In this document: positions 1 to 11,920 of the stretch, piece by piece
Numbering within the stretch: position 1 is the stretch's first letter
How the letters are laid out: the number at the start of each line of letters is the position of its first letter
Source: Reticulitermes lucifugus
Taxonomy: Eukaryota > Arthropoda > Insecta > Blattodea > Rhinotermitidae
Reading direction: 5' to 3'
Assembly (NCBI GenBank): GCA_026260175.1
Contig: JAKCWW010000650.1
Location: 31,243-95,242, forward strand
DNA: 64,000 nucleotides
The notes under the pieces: model-generated
What the model was told of the DNA's origin: nothing
Databases searched by the model: none
The model's input: the letters and a program-made list of their open reading frames with translations, nothing else
Translations under genes and position numbers: made by a program

Positions 1-927
1 AGTTCAGAGCCTCAACTAGGAACAAATTCTATTGATGATGTATGTTTCTTCCAATAACTTTCTTTCTCTACATGCTTTTCTATTCAGTTGAAAGCAACAG
101 ACAGTTATAAATTTGTGCTACATTATGTTCCTGCAGAATTACAGTACATATCTGTAGAGACTGACACACGTGTTTGGTCAGAAACTTAGACTACTTCTTG
201 CACTGTTTTGTGCCAAGAGAGTGTTTAAACCTTGGGGCTGAAATAAATAGCATCATAACTGTCCTCCAGAGCACAACAAAGACTTTACTTCCTTGTGATA
301 AAATAAATACATTTTGTATGACTTGTGGCTTTAATCTGTCCCTGGGTTAGTGTTTCCCAACATTTCAAGGGAATGTAGTTAGTGCCTTCAAAACATCAAG
401 AAACGCTAACCCAGCAACATGACATGACATCCCAGAAGACCTGAACCCTCAACAAAACCATTGCGGAAGCCTCAAAATATCACAGAATGAAACACAACTC
501 TGATATGTAGTGCCCTATTTCCATTCAGCTGTAGAAGTCTCTTTAACGAAGCAGCACTGATCATTCCTGTAGCACAGCATTTGGTGGGACGATAGAAAGC
601 TTAGTCCATGGAAGAATATCAGGATATTTAACTTCCTCTACCATGATTAGTAATCAGGAGAAATGTTATAGAAATTTCAGGCTTTTATCTTGTATAACAT
701 ACCAAACACTTATGGAGTATCTTTGGTCATGCAGAGGATGTCCAAAATTAGCAGCATTACAGATGTTATGTAGGATAAGATTGAGGGGTTAAACTGAGAG
801 TCACAGTAAGTGAACTGAAGTACTGTGTGCTGAAAAATTATCATTAGACCACACTGACACATGTCATCCACATCCAAGTTTAGAGGTGATATAGTAGAAC
901 ATTATCCTCATCAGATTAAATTGTATG
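1..927. other. 3' flank of the VWA gene, no gene seen
   Basis: This AT-rich, CpG-poor stretch lies beyond the 3' end of the minus-strand VWA gene. I see no coding exon, tRNA-like box or recognisable element. Confidence 0.5.
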
Positions 928-933
928 TTTATT
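928..933 (-). promoter_or_regulatory. Polyadenylation signal AATAAA of the VWA gene
   Basis: The plus strand reads TTTATT here, which is AATAAA on the minus strand, about 70 bases past the stop codon at 1002. It is the first such hexamer after the stop and probably defines a short 3' UTR. Confidence 0.55.
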
Positions 934-1001
934 TTAAGATACTTATATCAAAGAGCACCAGTCATCACAGCATCCTCACTGGTACTGTGATGAGTTGCTG
1001 G

Positions 1002-4000
1002 TCACACTTGGTTGTGAAGTCTGATGTGCTTCTGTTTCACAACTGAATAGAACCCCCTGACGGGTTTAACTGCACACTTCCACATTATCAGCAGCCCTGT
1101 GAGAGCCAATAACATGACTCCACCCACCACCACAGCTGTAATACCAAGGATTAGTGGCCATGGCCAAGGGGTGCTCTGCTGCATGCCAGGAATTAAGTGT
1201 AAAGTTGTCTTATTTCCTAGTCCTGTTGTGAACTGTTTGGTGCTGACTGTAGTTGAAGGTACCAACAGATCTGTAGATCCCTCAGAGTCTTCAGTTGTCC
1301 AGGTCTCGGTCATTATGGTTGGTTTTTCCAGCTATCAACATAACAGGCCATGTTAAACAAACACTTCACTGTTTTCTGGATTGTCTTGTGTTACCCATTT
1401 TAATTTCTGTTGGACCACTACCAAACATACTAGAATTTCAATGATATGAAGGCTACAACACACACTTTGACATTATATATGCACCAAGTGTTGCTGTGTA
1501 GTAATTAAATTATTCTTTGGTTACTTAACAGTTTATAGCCCAATGGCAACTGTATGTACTGCCTGCCATAATATTTTAAACTCTGCATTTTGCCCGCACG
1601 TGTTTCACATGATCTCACAATCAACATAATTTATTTTCCCAAACAGTGTTAATTGATTGGTCTTTGTACTGGAAAAATATTTTGTTCTCTGTGTGGTAGC
1701 AACTGACTTCTTATATACAAAGGAGTGCCACAAAATAAGGTAACAAACACTCTCATGCTGAAAACTTCATTCTGGCTTCAGTGTATACATGGCATATGGG
1801 TAGCAGGTGGTACATATCAGACCTCCATGTTGTCACCATCGACATTTAAGCATTTGTCCCACTGTGGCACCAAAGCTTGTATCCTGACATAGAAGAAATC
1901 GGTGTCAAGCGTCTATAGCCAGGAGGTGATGACTTGCTTCACATAGGTGTCTGTTACAAATCACTTGCCAGCCAGGTGCTTCTTATGGGGTCCAAAAATA
2001 TGAAATCCTGGGCATTAGATTGAGACTGTCAAGCAGGGTGATCCATAAGGTTCCAGCTGTAACCAGTCACAGGTCTGGTTGGCAGTATGGGGCCTGGCAT
2101 TAACATGCAAAATGATGATGCCTTGGCACAGCAACCCAGGCCTTTTGCAACAAATGGCCTGTGACCTGCCATAATCTCTCGGGTGTATCACAATAATGCT
2201 TAACAGTTTTGTTTTCACCATGGCAAGGAAATCCACAAAAAACACACCTTTATGGTCCTAAAAGACAGTTGCATGATATTTTTTTTATGGATGGCATTGC
2301 TTTGAATTTCTTTGCTGGGGGAGATGATGGATGCTTTTTTGGTTTCAGACATTGCATGATTAACCCATGTTTCTTCCCCTGTAATACTGCACTGCAAAAA
2401 CTGCTGTATTTGATCAGCATAATGTGTCAGATGTATGAGGGCAAATTCCATATGACAAGCTTTGTGATTGTCTGTGATGTTCTTTGGCACCCAGCATGCA
2501 CACATTTTTCTGTAATCCAGTTGGTTATGGACAGTGCTGCATGCACTGCCCAGTGAAATGTCTAGTTCTTGGGCAGTGTCAGCTTAATATGTCTGTCTCC
2601 TCTGATAAGGGTGTCTGTGTGACACACACTGTCATCAGTAGTGGATGTGCTTAGTCAGCCATCTTGCTGCTTGTCATCGTCTGTCCTGCCATTATCAAAA
2701 CCATTGCACCATATCCAAACTTGTTTTCTGCCATTACACTTGCTGCAATTTCCAGTGGTGCGACACGCTTCACACACAAAAGTCGTATCACACTGCATAC
2801 TTCATCATTTTACCATGTTTTCAGTGGGCCTGACAACTTTAAATTGACTGTAGGGTGATACAGCGTGCTTAGAGGGCCTTGTGTGGTTGTATGACAATAC
2901 AGTCTACACATGCCCATTACTTGGTGAAATATGCAGTCAGATGGTGCTGTTTCACATGAGATATCTTAGTATCTAACTTCTTTAAACTTCTATGTATGAT
3001 ATAGATAAATTTCAGTCTTCAGAGCGTTAGAATGTTTTTTCAGGTGCGTAGGTTACATGGCATTGAGTAATTCTATAGTGGTTATAACACTTTTTGTATT
3101 TCGGAGATACCTGACCCCCAAAATTTGCGTGTGATTGCGATTTTATGTTATATCTGTCAGTCCCTCCAGGACAGTCACATCATTGACTACTCTTAATTAT
3201 CCTGTCATTCTCATTGTAATGCTGTATGACAGTAATATGAAGTAACAAAAATATATTAAGTGAAGAAAAAGATAAATTCAGATGTGGAATTTGGAATCTT
3301 TCATTGTCTCCACATATTTCCAAGATGGTTGACCAAATAACTGAGAGGTTGACCAATACACTGACTGACATTGGTACCTGAAGGTTCAGTACTGCTCAAA
3401 TAAAAGGCTACTATTGGATCTGACTGACACTAAAACTGGAATTTGAAAGAGATATAGAGGCCATTCCATGAAGGTGTGTTGAGGATACTGAGATAAGGTC
3501 CATGCACTCAAGATGGAGGCCAGAGCTAGTATGGATATGGTGTAAAAAAGAAAATCCTACCCATTCATGTCTTCAGTCCTCACTTTATGCACTCAGCTGT
3601 CACAAATGAATTTATTTTCTTCCCACTGTTTAATGAATGACCCACTATTTCACTCACTGATTTGTGAAAGATAACAATTCTCAGATGGTCTCATACCTGT
3701 AATTGTGCCAACTCCAGGGCTTCTTTCAGTGCATCAAGTAGGCCGTGTACACCATCATGATCAGACACGTAGAAGAACTGACCCCCTGTTGCAATGGCCA
3801 GCTGCTTGAGGTCATCCAGTGGTGAAGTCTCTCTGTGGGGAACAAACATGTCAGTTGTAAACATTGTGTGTCAATAACAGAAATTATATCTTTTTTCTAA
3901 GATTGTTGTCCTCTGGGTTATGATATCCTGTAGTTTGGTAACCACCTGCCACAGTATACCTACAGTACTATCTTAGTAGTCACCACTATGCAAATTAATA

Positions 4001-5590
4001 TCGCATATAGGTATTCCTTTTTAGCTTACCATGTGATAAGTCAGTGTACTAAGAAAGTATCTGGTAGGCACAGTGTTTTTACATATACATACCCAAAGCC
4101 AACTGCAACGACCTTTGTCCCAGACTCTACAACTTCAGCTTGGACATTGCTGATGAACTGGCCTGGCTCTGTGTTCTGTCCGTCCGTCACCAACACCATG
4201 ACACCATTCCTCTGTCCCAGCACCTGATGATGGAGAGAGAAACATTTGAGCAGTGCTAGTAGTTACTGTGCTTGGAAACATCTATCCACAAATGAAACAC
4301 CTCTCACCTGAAGGGCAAGTCGTACTCCACAACCAATGCAGGTCTCACCCTGACCACTGGTGGGGATACTTTGCTCTAGTTGCTTACGCGATTTGGCATC
4401 AACCACAGTCAGTTCACTCAGCAGTTCCTCATATGTGCTGTAACAGTTTGTAGTGGCACATATAGTGGAGCATTGGGTGATTAGTTAAGTGGATCACCTT
4501 TGTCACAAAGTCCACCAATTACTCTTCAATCCAATTCACATTCTCACAGTGCACCAGTGCTTCTGTGAAACCAATTTTAACATTAAAAGGCCATGCAGGT
4601 CTTTAAATGGTCTCGTCCCTTAAAGTTAACCTAGGAATAATGAAGCTGGGTATTTCCTAATATACAGTCCAGCTGCATGATGGCATAACCAACACTAGCC
4701 GAGTTTCACCACAGGAATGGCTACCAAGTAAATACTGTTCACAGCAGAGATCTAAAAGGTCTGGCAGTCATGTGATCAGATGGCATGACCCTGACCAGTT
4801 TTTCATTAAAATTGACTCAAAGTTTATGATGGGAGACTTGTGGTATAACCCAGTAGGGTTGTTTTTCATATTGAAAAATTGTTAATTTGCGTACAGACAA
4901 GTTCCAGATGTGTTCTTGGTGATTTTGTGTACATTACAGACAGACATTGTGGGTGGAGAAACAGATACAGCATCCATATTGTATGTTAATGTTATGCACT
5001 TTGTGCAAAGAAAACATAACACCAAAAGGTTCTACAGACAGCAGTATCATCCCCACAAACATGACTACAAATTTACTAACACACTTTGCTGTTGCTACAA
5101 ATTGTTTTCCAGAATACAGAACCCTTACGAGAATTCCACCATTCCTAGCAGAAGCCCACTCGGTATACTGTGAATCCATGTACGCAAAGCAGTGCCTAAT
5201 TTCTGGATTCTTTCCTGAAAAAGACATCCAGAAATAACATTAGTGTCCATTACAGCACCAGAATCTAATTCCAGATCCTACCAGACAAATTAGAACCTGG
5301 TTCAATTAAAATGTATTTCAAATGTTGAAGCAAGATTCCCCATGTGCTAATTACTTAAATAATTTATCCATTACAGTTGTTAGATTAATGCCAGAGACAG
5401 ACATGTACTATGTAGAGATACGAACCTCATACTCCATTGATGCAGATACATCAAGTGTCAAAACTATAGACGGAGACAAAGGCTGCAGATCGGATAGGTC
5501 TGGTGTGATGCTTAATTTGTCTGAATCCAAGTAGTTAGCACTAATCTCCATAGACCAACAAGATAATACAATGCTCAAAGCAAGCAACAT
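1002..5590 (-). CDS. Single-VWA type I membrane protein, CLCA-like VWA
   Basis: Six coding exons join in phase: 5590-5426, 5214-5129, 4437-4308, 4223-4093, 3832-3697 and 1331-1002. They total 978 nt, 325 residues plus stop. Residues 1-14 (MLLALSIVLSCWS) look like a signal peptide. The VWA domain covers about 40-216 with a full MIDAS: DVSAS at 47-51, Thr116 in GETCIGCG, and TDG at 140-142. The later motif ATGGQFFYVSD is typical of CLCA (calcium-activated chloride channel regulator) VWA domains. A Ser/Thr-rich linker (about 223-270, one NKT sequon) leads to a membrane helix at about 276-300 and a basic cytoplasmic tail of about 25 residues. The N-terminal zinc-protease domain and the C-terminal beta/FnIII domains of CLCAs are absent. 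The first intron starts with a weak donor (GTTCGT). The likely role is divalent-cation-dependent ligand or channel binding at the cell surface (inference). An unseen upstream exon remains possible, but the start has a good context. Confidence 0.82.
1720..2640 (-). mobile_element. Mariner transposase relic in the last intron of the VWA gene
   Basis: Minus-strand pieces read like a mariner DDE transposase: a WVPK..TDNHK.. segment and ITGEETWVNH (catalytic region) within 2215-2505, then NARPHTANQT at about 2100. The C-terminal part runs down to about 1774, followed by an end with 'aaaataaggtaacaaacactc'. The frame is broken by stops and frameshifts, so it is inactive. The same family occurs at 61225-61850. 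The 5' terminal repeat could not be placed; HTH-region similarity fades beyond 2640. Confidence 0.8.
2641..3696. other. Rest of the large VWA-gene intron
   Basis: The first part (to about 2900) may hold decayed mariner 5' sequence. The remainder shows no coding exon in either strand that fits the gene, and no clear repeat. Confidence 0.4.
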
Positions 5591-6169
5591 TCTGTCAAGA
5601 TAGCGGAACAGAATGTGGACTAATGTATAATTGTGATATGACAGTCATAAAAACATTGATTGCACTGTGAACTACACTTTGTTTATTTAACAATTAAACA
5701 AAACCCCCTCTAAAGTGGGTACAGACTCAAGTAAATGAATATAACTGTAATCTGTGAGACCTGCACAGGCAGGAAGTGTTGTGAGATAGATGTCATGGGA
5801 ATAAACCACACTTTATAACCTGTCACCAAAAGTAAATAGTATAAAATGTGCAGATAAGATAAGAGACTGAATCAGATCTGCAGCAAATCAGCATCGTAAA
5901 CATATCCACACCATACCAGCCTGTCATCAGAGCAGGATGTAATATATGACGCTAATACACCTATGCTAACAGCCTGATAAAGTGCAGAAACTTTGTCTTT
6001 CCTGATAGAAGAAATCCAGTAAAACTTGGTAAGGAAGTCCAAAATGTTAGCTATGCTAGGAAGAAACATGAGCAATCTGAGGAGAAATGCACCGCACTGA
6101 TATGTGGAAGAATTTATTGTATGCGTGATTTTAGGCTTCTTCCACGGTATAAATGAAACCTTTGCCAAT
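5591..6169. other. Upstream flank of the VWA gene
   Basis: The stretch is CpG-poor. A minus-strand 98-codon reading frame at 5872-6168 has hydrophobic stretches, but it has no start context, splice sites or family motif that I recognise. It may be repeat-derived, since it abuts the repeat at 6170-6700. Confidence 0.35.
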
Positions 6170-6700
6170 GTGGGATTATAGCTCCTTGATTAGCCCTCTT
6201 TCCTCTCACTCCTCACCCAGGCCGGGTCAGCTCTATTTCCTCCGTTCTTCCCTCTTCTGAGTCTATTTTCATTTCTCTGACTCTCCATCCTGTAGCGCCT
6301 ACTCCCTTATTGACAAAATGGCCCTCTTCCCCTCAGCACTTGTCACCCCAGCCCCATAGGGCTCTTCTGCCTAATATGTTCCTCATCCCTCATTTTATTT
6401 TTTCTCTTTCTCCTTTTTCCCCTTCTTTTTTATGTTTCCCCTTTCAGCACCTGGCGGTGGCCTCATGTTCTGGGGCTGCTGTCTCCAGTAGCAACCACTT
6501 GGCAGCTCTACTTCCTTCCTGTCCTTCCCCCTTCTGAGAACCAATCACTGCCCACACCATTCCCTATATAACTGCACACCTAAGTGTTCCTGGCATTCTT
6601 CTTGGACTGCTTGACCCTTGAAGATGGGACTGATAGGTTATCCCAAAATGTCGGTAACTAACTACCAATCTATGCTGCGTAACATCCCAGAAGAGCGAAG
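6170..6700 (+). repeat. Unclassified retroelement-like repeat with a degenerate hammerhead-like end
   Basis: A pyrimidine-rich block is followed at 6614-6655 by a motif with the layout of the ribozyme-like ends found elsewhere in the window: ACC, TTGAAGA, a hairpin GGGA/TCCC, AAATGTC, GGT. The flanks ACC and GGT can pair. Core bases differ from the other copies (C3 is T, the GAA is shifted), so this is a decayed copy at best. Confidence 0.4.
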
Positions 6701-7439
6701 ATCTCATATAATTTATTGTAATCTTAGAGGGGGCCCTGGTTATTCTGAGATTCTTAATTGGTTGTCCTTAGTCATTCATCATGAATATTCAGATGTTACC
6801 TGGATACAAACCACAGTTGCTATCTCTGCAATCCTTTCCAATTTCCATACAGTAAAACTGGGATTTTACATTCCTTTATACATTCCTTGATTGTATGCAT
6901 TTTTATTGGTCCTGCCAGACTTCCAAAGAACAATGTTTTATTTTCCTGCAATATGTGCTTTCCAACCAATTCCTCAATCATATGTTCAAAATTAGCATAA
7001 ATTGGCCTGTTGCTGTTGTTTTAAGTAATGTCAATTGGAAACCAGGAGGAAAAGTATTTCTTTTCAGTTATAATTTCCTGTCTCTTCTCTACTGCCTTCA
7101 TACATACTTACGATTCTAGGTCTTCAGGTTCACACCAGCAGAGTAGAGCTGTTGTTTCCTACCAGTACCAAGCCTGTGTAATGACAAAATGACTCTTGAT
7201 GAGAGTTATAAGTGACCGCAAGTTCCTCATACTTATTAAATCACTGTGTTAGTGTTGCTTTGCAAATCTACTGCAAATAGAACTGGCAAACAGTTTAATT
7301 TATTTTCTGTTTATGATTTATTGTCACACTGCAAGTTCTATGGTCTTATTAAGTCACTACATTAATGTTGCTTTGTGAGTCTGTTGTGAATTGAACTAGC
7401 AAACAGTTTTGTTTTAATTTCTAGTTGCAATTCATTTTT
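6701..7439. other. Gene-free stretch
   Basis: The sequence is AT-rich. Two related segments (about 7240-7300 and 7340-7415) share wording such as 'agttctatggtcttattaa' and 'actagcaaacagttt', suggesting a local duplication of about 100 bp. No gene is seen. Confidence 0.4.
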
Positions 7440-8440
7440 CATCACGATGAGTGAACCATGGTTGCTAATAAGAAACATTACACTGGCTGCCAGATGAGGA
7501 ATTGTACCATCAAGTTTGAACAGTACTGTCAGGAATGGGAAAGACAACGAAAAGTGTTATGCACAATGTGGCAGTTTCTCTGATCAAAGAATCTGAAACA
7601 GTCATCATTTCAAGAACTGGAGAGTTTGTTGGTCACTTGGTTTAAACAAGCTCAAGTCAGCAGTCCAGTTATCAGTGGCACACTGCTTTTACAGAGAAAG
7701 CTCTGCACATTGCCACAAGGATGGGCATTGAAGATTTCAAAGCCTCTAATGGCTGGATTGATGGTATGAAGCAGCCATGCAGTGCTGTGTAGAGAACTGT
7801 ATAAGAGACTATAAAATTGTAGGCCCTTCAACAGTGGAGGAATGGAGAAAGGAACAGCTACTGAAAATTTTTTAGCATAATGAACCTAAGAATATTTACA
7901 GTGCTGATGAGAAGAGCTGTTCGTCAGGCTTCCACATAGCAAGACAAGTTTAAAAGAGGATCCTTGCAACAGTGGAAAGAATGCCAAGAAGAGGATAATG
8001 GATGTTAGCCTACAATGCTGACAGGACTGAAACACACTCACTATTAGTTATCAGGAAAAGTGAAAACCCTTATTGCTTTAAAAATGTCAGAAAGTTGCCC
8101 ACTAGACATGTAGCCAACAGAAGCATGTGTTACACAGGCCATCTTTACTGACTACTGAAGAGCATTCATCAAAATTAGTTCCTAACACAGAAAGATTCTA
8201 CTTTTCATGGACCAGTCTGCCACTCATCCCCAAGACACAAGGTACCCAAAGAACATGGAAGTTATGTTTTTCCCCTAGACTGCATCAGGATTCTCTACCC
8301 CCTACTGACTACTGATAATCACTAAAATGTGTGGTCTTAGTAACTCTGCACTTATGTTTTCACCAGCCTTATCTGTGCTTCCTTAGTATACTTGAAACCA
8401 GTTGGATAAACACTGTCAGCTTTACCAGAACCCCATTAGC
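7440..8440 (+). mobile_element. Pogo/Tigger-type transposase relic
   Basis: Broken plus-strand frames follow the Tigger/Jerky/CENP-B-like order: an HTH remnant with GIVPSSLNSTV at about 7497, LESLLVTWFKQAQVSS at about 7620, an IEDFKASNGWIDGMK-like stretch at about 7728, TVEEWRKEQL at about 7832, an Asn-rich stretch ending YSADEKS (catalytic D region) at about 7900, and LLVIRKSENPYCFKNVRKLP at about 8044. There are many stops and shifts and no intact catalytic triad. It is a fossil DNA transposon. Confidence 0.8.
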
Positions 8441-10290
8441 TATCATATTCAGGATCCCTGACAGGACATCCAGACTATCATGGCACTACCAGAAACATTT
8501 GTGCTGTACCGATACTGCTGACCTCCTACTGGATAGCAGAGCTCACTATCATAACAGTGAGTGACAGTGCCTTTGATGATGGCCACCATGGCATGCCTCA
8601 TAAAGGTGCTGTCTGCAGGTCCAGTTAAACATTTTACTTACTGTTGCCAAGTCAGGGCTTTATACATAAGGCTCAAAGGGTGATTAATCAGCACATTGAC
8701 ATGAAGATTACTGTTGGGAACCCATGAGAAGAAGGTTAGGATGCTGGCTTTGGGGTAGTATTGTAATTAATGACACACCTTGATGTGTCTTATGACTCCT
8801 AAATTACCTTGTGGGCTGAACACTTTTGCAGTTTATACACCACACAGAGGGGCTAACATGGTAGAGGAGAGATTCAATATTCTGGGGAAGAGTAAAGTAT
8901 TCCAAAGACAGTCTTTGATAGTTTCATGTACCGTGCATCACTCAGTTCACGTGGATGTAAAGATATGTAATTTCAACAATTTAGTAACTTGGTGGTTAAA
9001 CAGAAATAACATCAGAGTAACACCATCAACAGTTATGTATTATACTCTGGCACACTGAAAATTCTTACAGTGTAACCACTGATAACTCTTATGCTTAACA
9101 CACATGAATACCATCCTTGAGGGATTTTTAGTATGCCAAGATTTTCATTATCAACTCAACACAAAATATGCAAATTACAGAACAAAATTTAACATTTGCT
9201 CTCCATTCATTGACCTTCACTGTTGTCTTCTATAGGCCAAGTCTCCTTTTAAATTTATATTCAAGCCCTAATGAATGTGACATGCCCTACAGTCATTAAT
9301 AACAATGCAGTCCTATGAGAGGTCCCTATTCATTTCTGTATGCAGATTCATATTAATCCTGGTTTCATAGATTATACCGCAGAAGACACACCCATATTCA
9401 AATATTTATGATGAAGATCCATCACACTTCGTTTGATCAGGCAGTCCCCTACATTAGACTCTGCACCCTGCCGCCACCTGCACAAGAATAAAATCTTTCA
9501 ATCCATTTTATATAATATTGCTCTTTGTAACATATTGTTGGTAAAGTTAAGTCCCCTGTAAGCCTATACTATTAGTACACAATGCTTATATTCCTGTAAA
9601 GTAAAACCTCGGCTAAAAGGACTGCCTAGAGCCAGTAACATATTCTGTGTGGAAAAACCCAGTTTCTTATGTTTTATGATTTTTAACCTGTGTGCAATAA
9701 CAACAGTTCACACAGAGCAGATAAAACGAATGTGAATCCCTCCAAAACCCCATCCTGGAGTCCACATCACAGGAGGTATAGCATCCATAAGGGTGGCAAA
9801 CAGGGCTCTGATCCACCCAAGCCAAAGTAATACATATCATGCAGTGGGCTGCATGACAAATGGAGATAGCAATGTAAAAAAAAAAAAATTCCCTTCAGGG
9901 CATCAGGCAGCACCCCATTGTATTTACGCCTTCCACCTATATGGGGCTGTGCAAGTGGTGACATTCATTTCCACACTATTCACAAGATCAAAATGGGTAC
10001 CAGAAATAAAGAAAATGTTACAAAGACAAAATCTTGTAGGCACTCCCCAGTCAGGAGAGACCTACAGGCAGAGTGGTGAGACTACTCAACAGGGAGCTGA
10101 CAATTCCAGCATACCACCACAGAATGCTGACAGAACCAGCAATCCTGCAGCTGTTGGGGGTGTCAACAAAGGACAAGGACTTGCCACAGTGGTTAGGTAA
10201 GGATGCCAAACTCTCAGAATACAGAAATTTGTTGACTTCTTTTGGGCTGGATTCCTTTCTTCTAACAGACATTATACTGAGTCCATCTTA
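8441..10290. other. Gene-free stretch with possible exon-like segment
   Basis: No established gene. At about 9601 'gtaaaacctcggctaaaagga' resembles a pogo/Tigger terminal repeat. At 10070-10194 a segment bounded by gcag and GTAAGG reads RVVRLLNRELTIPAYHHR then continues openly. I do not recognise it. It lies directly upstream of a LINE endonuclease, so it may be LINE 5' sequence rather than a host exon. Confidence 0.4.
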
Positions 10291-10900
10291 TTAAATTACA
10301 CCACAGCAAGGCAGCAATGATAGTTCTTTGCCAGAAACTTACTTTTGGTAAGGCAGACATTGTACTACTTAAGAAACCTGAATTTGTGGGGTTCAAATAA
10401 GGGACTTAATAAGCTCTGGTGGAAAAATACTGTATGTTGCACCCTGTGGCAATTCAAGATCCTGCATTTATTTTAGGACTCAAACTTATGCCTTGCTATT
10501 GTTGGAGCTCTCTTCAAAGGATGTGACAATGGTGAGGATAACATATATAAGATGAGGGAGCCAGAAGGAACTTAATCATTACTTCAGCATACCTTCCGTT
10601 ACACGGATGAACCATCACCAAACAAGGATATGAGGGATGTCATCAACTACTGCAGGAGCAGAGGAAAGCAACACGTCATCGGATGTGGCACCAAATGCAC
10701 ACCACATTATATGGGGAAGCACTGGCACTAATCTGAGGAGAAAGCTTAATGGAAGATATGGTGCATTTGAACCTGAATGTTCTTAATCAAGGTAAAAAGC
10801 TTACCTTTGTGATCCACAGTAGGAAACAGTTACTGACTTTACTAGGATCCAGTAAAGCAGGTGACCTAGGTGACCCTGGCAAGTAAGAGTACACACTATC
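10291..10900 (+). mobile_element. Non-LTR retrotransposon endonuclease relic (R1/Jockey-like)
   Basis: Across shifting frames the plus strand gives the AP-endonuclease order of R1/Jockey-type LINEs: IKLHHSKAAMIVLCQKL then KADIVLL at 10291-10375, SRSCIYFRTQTYALLLLEL at about 10460, then MRDVINYCRSRGKQHVIGC at about 10630. HH..WGSTGTN.RRK follows at about 10700, the usual 'DANAHH..WGS' site. It carries several frameshifts and stops and has no reverse transcriptase, so it is a truncated fossil. Confidence 0.8.
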
Positions 10901-10944
10901 ATGTAACAGTAAGCACATTAGCAGTGATCACAAATACAATGCCA

Positions 10945-11018
10945 GTTTCACGTTACTATCACCGTGCATCTTCACTAATTAAACAATATTCACACCAACC
11001 GATGCACTATTAAAACCA
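10945..11018 (+). repeat. Outer end of an inverted-repeat element, cut by a gap
   Basis: The text 'tatcaccgtgcat' followed by 'aattaa', 'accaac' and 'atgcacta' matches the outer end of the palindromic element at 39721-40543. The copy runs straight into an N gap, so an unassembled palindrome is likely. Confidence 0.55.
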
Positions 11019-11092
11019 NNNNNNNNNNNNNNNNNNNNNNNNNNNNNNNNNNNNNNNNNNNNNNNNNNNNNNNNNNNNNNNNNNNNNNNNNN
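11019..11092. other. Assembly gap (74 N)
   Basis: Unknown bases, adjoining the inverted-repeat element end on the left. Confidence 0.99.
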
Positions 11093-11784
11093 TTTTTGAA
11101 AGCCACTAACACTTCAATTACATAATTTGAAGGATCGAAGAGCACTTGTGTCTTACTATTGTATAAATTGTCTTGGTTTAAAATTATAACACATTAAAAC
11201 TTATGTTTTATAAGTTAAAATTGTGGTTAAAAGTTGTAAAAGGTTGTAAAAGTTTTGATTGTGGAAGTACTGGTGTTTTGAATCGTGGTAAAGCTTGAGC
11301 GTATGCTACGTGTGCATTTTATGCAGTGGTGTGTACTATCGTCGTGCAGTGGAATGTTCTATGATAGCGTGACACGCCATCATAGAACATATTGTGAATA
11401 TTGTTTAACAATGCCAGTTCTTCCTTCATACCTCGCACAGCCTTCATGCTACCGCTGTCAGCACATACCATACTTGAACCTGTCCTCAATTACAGGCTCT
11501 TCATATACCTCACCATAAGCAGGGCAATTGTGTTTTTAAATGCAAGATTCTCTCCTTGTTATTAAGTATGACTTTCCCAACACTGATAGCTTTGAAATGA
11601 CTTTTCTTTGCAATTCCAGAAAATTATTTGCTGCTCTTTTCTTTTCTTCATCTGCCACCTTTTTTCTTTCTTTTTTTCTCCCCCCTGCAGCACATTCTTC
11701 AGGTGAACTTGACAATATTTCAGATTTTCTTGCTGTGTTTCTGTTTTACTGCTCTATCAGCTTTTGGTTACAATGGTGACCGGG
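11093..11784. other. Gene-free stretch
   Basis: A polypyrimidine run lies at about 11620-11690. No gene, SINE box or transposase segment is seen. Confidence 0.45.
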
Positions 11785-11920
11785 TTTCTTTCCCGGGGGG
11801 TAAAGGAACTGGGGCGTGGTGTTGACGACCCACCCCCATCTAGCGCCGAAGTTAAAGAAAGAGTAGAGTAATACCTCTACTCCCCCTCTGGGCCTTCACG
11901 GCCTGTTCTAGGGTGAACTT
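11785..11920 (+). repeat. SINE family A, 5'-truncated copy
   Basis: This copy carries only the body and tail of the family: 'ctagcgccgaagttaaag', 'acctctactccccctctggg', 'cctgttctagggtgaac'. The same block recurs at 33465-33522, 34368-34592 (inverted) and, in diverged form, at 36775, 49325, 51810 and 55165. The tRNA-like head is missing. Confidence 0.8.

Noticed and set aside
5872-6168. 98-codon minus-strand frame as the missing N-terminus of the VWA protein
   Set aside because: It ends in a stop with no in-phase donor, has no CLCA protease motif (HExxH), and the exon at 5590 already begins with a signal peptide.
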